Shown here piece by piece: positions 54,201-64,000 of a stretch of DNA of 64,000 nucleotides. Made by a program: the position numbers and the translations under genes. Position 1 is the first letter of the stretch, and each line of letters opens with the position of its first letter. The DNA is from Tigriopus japonicus (lineage: Eukaryota > Arthropoda > Copepoda > Harpacticoida > Harpacticidae). The notes beneath the pieces were generated by a model. That model had not been told where the DNA came from, made no database searches, and was given only the letters and a program-made list of their open reading frames with translations. The stretch covers positions 1,294,784-1,358,783 of the forward strand of contig JAAGOF010000251.1 in the NCBI GenBank assembly GCA_010645155.1, given 5' to 3'.

Positions 54201-57200
54201 GTAAATTGATCACGAGGGACCGTCTGCAAATCTGTCAAATGCTCGTATTACTACTAGGAGAGGTATGGGACTTATGGGACATGTTTGAATGACCTAAAAG
54301 TTGACCACCTTAAATCGTGATGTATTCTAGTGGTTGGAGGGCTCTAAGAAAATGATTAAGCACATACCAGGATTTGAGAACGTACATTGACAGGTCTAAC
54401 AAAAGCAACGCAAAAAGTGGGAAATTCAAGCAGTGTTCCCACAATATGTTAGATTGCACCGAGACGACCACTGTATTCTTTGTGCACGTTTTACAAGCCA
54501 AAATGATGTCTAGCATGAGGATGGATCGTGAGCTCACGTTCCAGCTTTTTCTGACAGACAATGTTGGACGATGATTCTTCTCTCTGGTGCCAAGCGAGGT
54601 CCAACCACAATTGGATTACAGGAATGGCGCTCCTGATTGGAACTTTGTCGTGGATCAATTAGCTGAGATTGTCTTTTCTTTTGTTGACACATGATTTGGA
54701 GTGGGCTTCTGCGCAACCAACCTGTTTGGACCGAAGTACCGTACAATCTGATTGGACCCAACCCTCAGCAGGTCAAACTTGGGGAGTCTGGATCCAACAA
54801 CTGAAAGGAGAGATTGGATCATTGGACCAAAGTGTTGCTAATCACTATTATCAAAACGCCTCCAGCCTTTATTTGGCTAATCAAGGACTTGTCATTAGGC
54901 GAAGAATTAATGATTCCGATACGATCGGACCTGTTTGGCAAAGTGTCTACAATGGGTAGCACGACTTTGGAACAAAAGTAATCCAATTTCGTAGCGCATT
55001 CAATCCGTACCACCTCTTCTCCATTGCACCCATTTGTAGGCTTATGACTTGTATTGTACCTTGATTCACGTTCACTTCACGGTTATTTCCCAACGGAGCC
55101 AGCAATTCTAACGTTGAGCAACCGACAAATATGGAGCAAAACTCTCTGGGCGCTTCAGCTGCGAGACTTGTTTTGTTCCGTACCTTTGGCCGGAAATGAA
55201 GTCACGTGTCAAGATGGATATCATTTCCATTGTGGCCAACCATCCTCCGCCTTGGTGTATTGAGCTCAAAGGTTTACCATTGAGCGCCCTCTGGTGACAA
55301 GAACTGACAATTTTTAATCGGCATTTTAAGATTTTGGTTTGTTGTATTTTCAGGATTTTTAGCATGTTTGACAGCAGGTGAATTAGTTTTTAAGAAAAAT
55401 GGCAAGTGCCCTTGGGTTTCGTGTATTTTTTTCCTGAATTGAGGTGTTAATCAAAATCAACTGCACACTCAGAAACAAGGGTAATTTCAATTTGGCTTAC
55501 TCTCCAGGCTCTCTGAAAAGCAAAACTTTTGATTTGATCACAAAACTTTATAACTTGAAAAATCAGTTTCTTTAGAGCTCTATTTTGTTGCTCTGTGATA
55601 ATCTGTCATCAGGTATAGCTCTTTACTGAGAGAAAATGCCTCCAAAAGTTGGTTGCTCTCACGGCATCAATTGTTTTTCTCGTCTTGGGACCCTTATAAT
55701 CGGTTTTCTTGGGGTCAAGCTAAAAGAATCAAAAGTTGAAACTTTTCACAAATCGTGGACTATGGGACAACATACAACAATGAAGCAAAAGATCATGAAT
55801 GCATCATAGTTAAGCAACACCCTTTAATGTATTGTTTCTCTCATAATCGGCATTCTTTTCCCCTTCTTTTTTTCATTTGTTCCCAATGACTCAAGTGTTC
55901 CATCCAAAAAGTAAGTCACTGACACTTCAAAGTACAGTGAGGTCAATTGCTCGACTACTTATGATACATTTTTTTATGATCGTCTTGTTTTTTCGATCTC
56001 TCGATTGTTCCACTTTTGTCTATCAACGAGGTCATGGAAGATCTTGGGACAATTTTGAGACCCACAATGATACAACAAGTTTTTCCACCACAAATGAGAA
56101 CAGAATAGGGAAACAGTTTTTAGGGGGAAGGCTGGGCTCGAGCCATAAAACTTTCAAGGAGCATTGGAGCCCTGAATATGAATATGAGACTTAGATCCAA
56201 GACGCAAATGAATAACGTCGTGGGCATTTCCAAGATCTTTGGAGACCATGGTTTTAGAACTCGAAGACGTCAGACCATTACAAGTGGAAATATGAACAAG
56301 AGCTCATCAGACATGTTGGAAAGTTTTGGGAGGATTGGGCACGAAAATTGACTTGTCATTTCTGAACATTTAATCTCCTGCTTGGAACAACAATTTTATC
56401 CAAGTATTTCCATTATCTTACTGCCTAATTTCTTTTTACTTGATGTTGGATGATGCTTTTAAGAAATGGATTACTCCAAAACAAGTTTGAAACTACCTTA
56501 AAATACTTATTGGTTGTTAATGATGTTGGTCTTTTGAATAAACAAACGCTTTTAGACGTTGAAAACATACTATAAATTATAACTAGATATTTAATGAGAC
56601 ATGAACAATTGAAGTGAAAAAGTGAAGTTCTGTTTCCAGCCTATGAAAGAACAATCATTCTTGTTGGCTTCGCAAGCATTTAAAATTGCTAAATAATAAA
56701 GGAGGAATAAAAGTGCTCCTTAAATGTTTCACCCAAAAATAAATGTACAGACTAAAAACGTGGCTTATTGAGGATTTTAACCGAAGCTAAAAAATTCGCC
56801 ACCAGATGGAGACAGAACAGGGGGAAAGCCTCTTATTAGTTAGATTTTGCGACAGACATCTAGGTGAAAAAAATATTGTTTTTCATTAAAACCTTCAATC
56901 CCTTCTTTATTGCTTTCCTTGAATTTCTGTGGAGCAATTTTCAAAAGTCCCGATTTATTGCCAAAGCACAATTTAATGTGGGGATTTTCATATTTGGTTT
57001 TGACTGATTCTCTGAAATCTCCATGGGTTTCTTTCCATGAGAGTTGAGCAAAGTTGTTCTTCATCATCTGCTTAACGAGATTTACGTCAGTCTAAATTGG
57101 GTCTTCCCTGTTTATCTTTGTTGAACGGCGCCAATTTCTTGAACTTTTTCCCCTCCATTGTTGGTCTCTTTATCTGCAGTCACAAGAAAACAAGGAGCAC

Positions 57201-58213
57201 AGCAAAAGAATCCATTCCTCCAGGATTATTCGGTAGAATATAGATAGAAGTGAATCACTTTGCCATTCGACTCAACGTACTTTGAATGGGTTCTTGTTAG
57301 GCCAAACACATTAAGATAGTAGGAATTTAAGGCCCTTTTATGGATCTTGTGACAGGCTTCATTTCTTCATAACCTGTAAAAATCCTTACGGGGAATCAGG
57401 AACGCCTAAAATCATCATCATCGTCATCGTCGTCATCATGAAGGAGGCAGTTATCGTTGTCGTCGTTTTGCTTGAGATGATTTGCATAATGTCTTTATTG
57501 CTAACTGCCTTCTTCTCAGTCCTCAGCTTTGTCAATCATAGAGTAGAACTCTAGACACCTCCACTCTTTTATTTTAGAAACATTTCAAAATGGGAAAAGA
57601 GAACTAATAAAAGTTTTAGTTATTATTTGTGTTGATCTTGATTTCCAATTTTTGTGCCAAACACACGGATCTTTGGTCTTGTCTCACTTCTTACTCGATT
57701 CATATCAAGTTAAAAATCTAAAATGCCGCTCAAGTTTCATATGAGCAAAATTAGTTGATTCATGGTGATGCTGCTAGTATTTCATAGAAAGATCCATTTC
57801 ATGAGAACGCTAGCTAGCTACTAATACGAACGATAAAAAAACTTAATGTTTGGAAGGAACGCCTAATAGTTTTACATTTGGAACACCATGAAATGAAACA
57901 CTGTCTACTGCTGATGGGAAGCAAACAAAATACCAAAGAAAAAACAAAGACAAACAAATAACAATGTACCAAACAAATACAAATCACAAATAAAAAACAA
58001 GCAAATCGAAAACAAGTCAATAGATGTTGATTGTTGTGGTCTCCCAGGAAAACAGGGTTGCCAAAAGTGACTCGCCTTAGGAGCGGAAAAAGGTCAATAG
58101 CAAGCTAAGGTCTCAAAAGGTCAAAACTAAGTGTTACAATTGTATGGAATATACTTCTTAGACCAATAAATCCTATCAACATAATTAATTATTGTCGCGA
58201 AAATGATCATCAG
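51246..58213 (+). other. Non-coding stretch after candidate ratchet site 2
   Basis: Several open frames of 80–163 codons occur (52163–52612 plus, 52267–52758 minus, 54669–54959 plus), but they lack recognisable domains and conflict with open frames on the other strand. Short simple repeats lie near 53971–53986 ((TG)n) and 57412–57440. No gene or large mobile element was recognised. Confidence 0.35.
57412..57440. repeat. (ATC/GTC)n trinucleotide tract
   Basis: A short imperfect run of ATC and GTC triplets (CATCATCATCGTCATCGTCG and onward). A non-coding simple repeat. Confidence 0.8.
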
Positions 58214-58370
58214 TAGGCCTCGGAAAAAAAAGTGATGAAAAGTGCCAAAATAATTAATTTTAAGTTGTTCATTTTTCCCTAAAAAAAGTTTGAAAACGTC
58301 AAAAAAAGTGAAAAAAAAGTAAAAAAAGTGACGTGTAAAACACCCTTAACAATTGACTTTTGTGGCAAAG

Positions 58371-58573
58371 AAAAAAAATCCTCATATCAGGCCTTCATAA
58401 TTGCCCGAAAGTAAAAAAATAGTAATTAAATTTGATTTTATTATCCATTCTTGGCCTAAAAATTGCCAAAAAAGTGAAAATCCAAAAAATGACCAAAAAA
58501 ATTTTTTTTCTCAAAAAACGCCAAAAAAGTGAAAACTTAATTTCACTTAAAAAAATTTTTTTTTCGAGGCCTA
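58371..58573 (+). repeat. Internal duplication of the hAT-like MITE, copy 1
   Basis: About 203 bp running from AAAATCCTCATATCAGGCCT to a TIR-like end, CGAGGCCTA at 58573. It is nearly identical to 58641–58849 and separated from it by a 67-bp unique spacer (58574–58640). The copy ends in a second right-hand terminus without its own target duplication. Confidence 0.9.
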
Positions 58574-58640
58574 TTAATGACCCTTATTAGATGAGTACAT
58601 TTTAACGAGTAGTTTCCGCGTCCAAACATGCAGGATTGCC

Positions 58641-58849
58641 AAAAAAAAAAATCCTCATATCAGGCCTTCATAGTTGCCCGAAAGTAAAAAAATAGTAATG
58701 AAATTTGATTTTATTATTCATTCTTGGCCTAAAAATGGCCAAAAAAAGTGAAAATCCGAAAAATGACCAAAAAAATTTTTTTTCTCAAAAAAACGCCAAA
58801 AAAAGTGAAAACTTAATTTCACTTAAAAAACTTTTTTTTCCGAGGCCTA
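58641..58849 (+). repeat. Internal duplication of the hAT-like MITE, copy 2
   Basis: The second copy of the 203–209-bp unit; it includes the true right TIR. It differs from copy 1 by scattered substitutions and A-run length changes, so the duplication is old enough to have diverged a little. Confidence 0.9.
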
Positions 58850-58857
58850 ATCATCAG

Positions 58858-61800
58858 ACACTCACTTAGACAAATTATTAGAAATCATGACGGCAGCACT
58901 ACTTTTATTTGGAAATGATACAAATTAACCCCAAAGAAACAAATATTTCACAAACCCAAACAAATATGCAAACAAACAAATAAATGGCCAATTTGTTCAC
59001 ATCATAACTGCATGACTATTTAAAAAAACATCGAGTACGGCTAGAAATCTCAATTTGCCTGTCTCTTTGATATGTGTATTTCTAAATTGTAGCCCAGGGT
59101 TCCAGCCCAAGCAGTATCTTGAGAAGACTTGTCTCGAAAAAAGCACTTCCCATTTAAAGGCAGCGACAAGCGAGGATCATTCATCCATTGGAAGGAATGA
59201 GTGTCCTTCTTTCCTTCGACGTTCTCTCTTTTTAACCGAACGTAAACGCAGTTGGAGAGGGTGCTTGAAAAGTTCAGAGTCATTTCTCAAAAAATCATTT
59301 TCCTCATCGTCTTAAGTAAACAAGAAATCTAGACAGATTTTTAGGCAGGGTCAACTTGGTTTGGCTGCTCATTGACTTTTGGCAATCGAAAAGATTCCGT
59401 GCAATCACATCGAAATCCCAGTTTTCAAAATTGACCAACGAGACAAGTAAGTAACACAATTGTTAGCCCCTGAATATTGCACTGACAAGATTGTGTCTTT
59501 CCTCTGATGGTTCAAACCCGTGTGTTGGTTTTGGATTTGGTATGTAGACATTCCAAGGTTATTTGCTATTTGTAGCGTTCTCAGAACTTTTTAAAGGGTG
59601 CCATTTAGTGCATTTTGAGTGGCAACAACTCGCACTTTTCATGATGTGCGTGTATTTGCAGATAGTTTTGAAAAAACTAAAATACCTCAAATATTGATTA
59701 GAGATTTATTATGAACCTGGAATGGCTTGCAGTTGAGTAGAATTCCCTTAAGATTGGCGTGAAGAACTTGACAATCGAAAAGAAATTTCATGCATGATCC
59801 ATGGCCAGATTTAGATGAATCCAAACAATCTTAATTTTTATTTAACCCCTCATATCTTCGAGATTGCGTTAATTCTTTGTTATTAAGTCATAGTTTAAAA
59901 TAGTTGAGACAGTTTTAAGTTCTTTAAAGACAATAATTGTTAGGTTAGGTTAGTTAAAGAAAGGTTAAGTTAAATTTGAAATGTTAAGTATTTAAAATTC
60001 AAGTTTAGAGTTCAGTCTTTTATTAATCGGGGCAAGCCCTCTCTAACCAAATTAAGTTCTATGATCTGACTTATTTTAAATTGCCCGAAAATAGTAGTGA
60101 ATTTATTGGCCACCCCGTTGGAAGAATAAAGATGTGGCTTACTTACAAATCTTTAAATTTACATTTTAAATGTCACTTTCTCCAAGTATAAAGCGTCACT
60201 AGGGATCTACCCTCGTATCCGTTGTCGTTTTGAAGTTATGTTGGCGAGTAATGATCTCTAAATGGAAGCGAAAGTTTTTCGAGGTCCGGATTGAGCCGTA
60301 AAAGGCCTTCAGAGCTTCGTTCGATTTCCGACAAGCCAAAGCTTGTTCATAGTTAAATACCCATTTGAATATCCCTGATTCAGCTTAACCTCGATCTTTC
60401 GGTCCATTTACAAATAGTAGGTCAGACAGGTCTGAGTGTGATTGATGAAATCTCATCAAGCGGAACATTTATTCCTTCCAGCAGCCTTTCCAAAGCTACA
60501 AAATCCAAGCAAGCAGACCGTCGTGCTTCTTTTTTGTTTTCTAAAGCCACCAATTCAGTCACTCATGTCATGTTATTCATTTACGAAAACAACCGCAGTA
60601 CCATAAATTTGGCAGAATTAATATTTATGGCTTGAACTGGCACCAACATGCATATGTCACCACGGCGAGAAAGAGGTCTGTAGTATTACCGTTGTTCATC
60701 CTTTGGCACCAAACATTCGCGCACATTCTTCTAGAGTTGATTTATGGCCGATGTAGAAGACTGATATTAGGGAATTCAATTATGGGATCCACTTCTATCG
60801 CGAAACGGTTGAGGAGGGGAATGAAGACCAGACATAAAGGCAATTTGCCGTTCCACCGTTCTATAGGTCTGTTTCATGAAGTCCATGTGGCAAATTAACT
60901 AGGGAACGCGGTCCCCTTTCCTGCAGGCACGAATTGTTCCACGTTTGTTTTTAGCCCATGGAACGAGCCTTAAGAGGGATGAAGTGAGCGAGGGGGTCCA
61001 GAAATTACGTTCAACGAAAAGACGAATCAGTGCCAGGGGTCAACAAAGTCCAGTTTTGATAGTTTCTTTAATGGTTTGTCCAAAGTTTGTGGACCATTTC
61101 AAAGTTCGGGAACCGAGGGGGGTCCTCGTTAAACCTGCCACATAATGACGTTAAGTGAGACTAATTATTCACTTGAACAAGCCATGACAAAGCGACCTGA
61201 GAAGTAAAATGACAACATGAAGAATAGGCTGCCTTGGAGGCCAAAATGGTCCAGGCTTGGTTGGTTCTGACCCCTTTCATTTCCCCTTCAACAAGGACTT
61301 TCGTTCGACTTGTGGCTTAGGTTTCTTCTGTATGGATTACTAGAGCAGAAACCTTGGAAACGACAGTTTTTTAGCCGATAAGGGTATCAATAGTAAATAG
61401 GGTCACTAACAGAACAATTTTGTCGACTTGCTGTTAATAGGATGCAGATATTTGGCAAGGAAGGGAAGCCTAGATACAAATGGCAAAAAGAGCATCAAAA
61501 ACTAAAAAAAAAAAAGAATTACAGGTCTAACATTTCATACGCATTTGCTTAATTAAGACAAGAATTTGCGAAAATGAACAAACCTAGCAACATACTTATC
61601 GTTTTGGGCGTAAAACTGTAATAGCTTTAAAATTTACTATCTTTGTTATCAAAGCTAAATTTGAATGGCATTTGCCAGCCTCGTAAAAAATCGTGCATCA
61701 AGTCTCCTCCAAGCTTTCATTGTTCCATCATTTCCGTAACAGTTGATCTCATATGAGGCCCGAAGGATCAAACAAAACGATTCCCATGAGCGAAGGCTCA

Positions 61801-64000
61801 TTTTTTACTGGCAACATATTGGCCCCTAAAAAGTGACCAAGATAGGCCTCTAAGCAAAATTTTATGATAAAAAGAAAAAGGATGGCTTGAATGAAAAATT
61901 CCAAGTTCGACGTAGAAAAAAGCCAGAGTTTTTAGAAAAATGTGAGTGCGGTACAAAAATCCCTTTAAAGTACGCAGTTGTAATGGTCCATTGCTTGTGA
62001 AGAGTACATCATATTGTCCCTTAAGAGAAAAACATAAAAGTGTTCTCAAAGTTGTCTAGCCTTGTTCATGCCAATTCCCCCTAGTTAAAAGTCGCCTTGG
62101 CTAATATAAAGTTTGTTCGCCAAGGGACAATGCCAACAAAAAGTTAAACAAAGAGAGTGACTAAGCCAAAATTGAACTCGAACTCGGTTTAGAAACTTGC
62201 CAATGAGACAGACAAAATTGATGGCTACGTTCTAAACTTTCAAGCGTTCAGAGATTGTTGCAATAACCTATTACTTTTAGGCCGATTGTTCTGACACACT
62301 TTGAACAAAACCCTCTTTTTGTAATCTAATTTTAAAAAAAAGGTTGAAAAGACGTGGTTCAAGACGTGGTTCAATTTCTTAAAGAATCCACATTTTTAAA
62401 AGAATATGACCCTCAAACCCCCAAAATGTGTTCAAGTTCAAATTCATTTGTGATATCTGAAAGTTCAACACCTGAAAACCTTCGAATCTTTCGGTTAATC
62501 TGGGGCTCAAAACGTGAAATCATTCATTTTTTGCCCTTAGCAATCTTTGCACTCCAAAATGAAATAAAGTATGATAAGAAGGTTGATCTTGATTCTGTGC
62601 AAGACGTAGAGGACATGGAATGGATCGTCAAAGTCTGATGTGACCCAGATTCAGCGTGACGACATTTCAGCTCATTGGTCAGATTGAGCATCTCGTCCAC
62701 TGAACGAATGGGCGCAGATGAAATTACCAATTCAGATCACGATCCAAAGTCCGTTCCAGGCCAGTTAAGTTCTCTCCTAACATTTGACGAGGAAAACTCG
62801 AGAGAGCTAAATCTATACTACCTGAAGGTACACGTTCAGGGAAGAAAGTATTCGACAAGGATGGAACAAATCGGAGAAAAAGTTTGCCTTTGCCCAGTAT
62901 GATTCCTCAACTTTCTTGTTCCAGTTTCCATCCGGGTATGAGTGATCATTACAAAAGTAAACACATGTTATAAGAGCCTCAAAGGATTGAGATCATGGTG
63001 TGAGAAACTCGTTAGTACGTTTTCCAAGGAGGAGATTAAACAATTGAAAGCACAATTCTCAAACGTACTTGATTTGATCTCAATAGAAATGTTCATGTTC
63101 CCAATATTTTGAATGAGAAGCACTTTGAGACTTGTAGAATGTTTTTGGTGAGGATGTTTTGTCCTTACATGGATCCTCGGAACAAAATGAAGCGACGTCG
63201 AGGCGTTCCTAATGATTTCTGTTCCCATTGTGGTTTTTGATGTGGCCGAGATCCAGGAGTGGGATACTACAACTCAACCAGGAACAAAGAGGGAACATGG
63301 GAACGAGGAGGGAGGGAGGGAAGGAAGTGAAGAAGGAAGGCAGAAAACTCGGAGAGAATGAAAGGGAAGCAGAAGAGTGTTTTTTGAATTACTGTTGTAG
63401 GACCAAGGCGAAGAACCATCAGATTTTTTTTCCTTCACCTACTGTACTACGTCTCCATGTTGCCTGAGTAGTAAAGATGGATCATTACGGGTCCCGTGAG
63501 GACCATAATTTCTGGACATAAATGAGGAAATCCAACGAAGAGACTTCACTCTAACTTGAAGACACGCTTGGCCAAATGATCAATAGGAACGGGATTTTTC
63601 GGTCAAAGGGTTGTTCAGAGACAAATCATTAACCGTTTGTTGATTTGATATTGGAAAATCTAGATTTTCATCGCTCTACAGTCAAAGTAGCCGAAAAAGG
63701 GCCGTGAAGAATGAGAACAAGAACACACAAAAGATCCTTTTTTATTCAGTAAAAAATGTTGAAAATAATTTTGCTGCTTTTAACGCAATCATGCAGTTTT
63801 TTTCATTCTGATTCCTGAACGTACTAGGGAGAAAAAATCAGTTTTCAAAAACATTTTGCTCACCATACAAAACCATTTTTGGGGGGTTTTGCCCAATCTT
63901 AATCTCCGCTCCGACATTCGCCCGACAAGTTCCTTGATCTCGCTTTATTTGTGGAACAAAAACTTTACTTGATCATTGAAGGCCTGACATGGCACAAATA
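58858..64000. other. Non-coding stretch to the end of the window
   Basis: AT-rich, with no recognised coding exon, RNA gene or complete mobile element. A run TTAGGTTAGGTTAG near 59940 and a purine-rich GAGGAGGGAGGGAGGGAAGG tract near 63305–63340 are the only simple-sequence features noted. Open frames up to about 94 codons (for example 62354–62638 plus) lack recognisable features. Confidence 0.4.

Larger units (their letters stand above)
58214..58849. mobile_element. hAT-like MITE, 636 bp, with perfect 8-bp target-site duplication
   Basis: Bounded by identical direct repeats ATCATCAG at 58206–58213 and 58850–58857. The terminal inverted repeats are identical over 20 bp (TAGGCCTCGGAAAAAAAAGT). 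An 8-bp target duplication and short TIRs beginning with TA/CA are characteristic of hAT-superfamily elements. The interior is extremely A/T-rich with many AAAAAAGTGAAAA motifs and no coding capacity, so it must have been mobilised in trans. It contains an internal tandem duplication, listed separately. Confidence 0.82.

Noticed and set aside
59938..59953. TTAGGTTAGGTTAG resembles the arthropod telomere repeat
   Set aside because: Fewer than three units in ordinary AT-rich sequence; too short to indicate a telomeric or interstitial telomere array.
1..64000. CRISPR arrays, bacterial operons, riboswitches or integrated viral genes
   Set aside because: None seen; the sequence is intron-rich animal DNA and no reverse transcriptase, transposase, capsid or integrase motif was found in the open frames.

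Overview
The window is eukaryotic nuclear DNA from an animal. It has GT–AG introns, exons of about 50–980 bp, introns up to 7 kb, scattered microsatellites and short non-autonomous transposons, and no operon-like gene packing. The one gene I can reconstruct fully has the N-terminal layout I associate with arthropod members of its family, and there are several (T)CAGT initiator-like motifs. I therefore infer an arthropod, possibly a crustacean, but cannot name the species.

Region 1 (about 0.5–27 kb, + strand) is a complete gene of eight coding exons: 741–806, 5155–6134, 6457–6754, 8642–8773, 9069–9263, 15865–16140, 18188–18466 and 25437–25673. All seven introns are GT–AG. Splicing gives an 820-residue protein of the ZC2HC1 (zinc finger C2HC domain-containing protein 1, FAM164) family. 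It has an N-terminal helix, conserved RQMFEERR and GWDKSYPLKP motifs, a basic Ser/Arg-rich low-complexity stretch, two highly charged coiled-coil blocks, an acidic/Gly/Asn linker and two C2HC zinc fingers at the C-terminus. The closest human relative from memory is ZC2HC1C. The 3' UTR may run about 1.3 kb, through a (TATG)n microsatellite, to AATAAA signals near 26.87 and 26.95 kb.

Region 2 (about 27.3–30.6 kb, + strand) looks like the 5' end of a second gene. A higher-GC promoter/leader region is followed by two small exons with good splice sites. The second, 30487–30605, carries an ATG at 30557 opening a 16-residue signal-peptide-like sequence that ends at a consensus phase-1 donor. No later coding exon was recognised, so the rest of this gene probably lies beyond a very long intron. 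Two juxtaposed acceptor/donor sites, TTTCAG|GTAAG at 38705/38706 and 51245/51246, look like recursive-splicing (ratchet) points within it. A separate 125-bp exon-like segment at 29454–29578 encodes a cyclic-nucleotide-phosphodiesterase-like DPPYHNxxHA motif and is unresolved.

Region 3 (30.6–64 kb) is otherwise non-coding as far as I can read it. It holds a 636-bp hAT-like MITE with a perfect 8-bp target-site duplication (58214–58849), a second TAGGG-ended element enclosing a tRNA-derived SINE (33769–34498), a TTAA-flanked snap-back element (49069–49249), and minor simple repeats.
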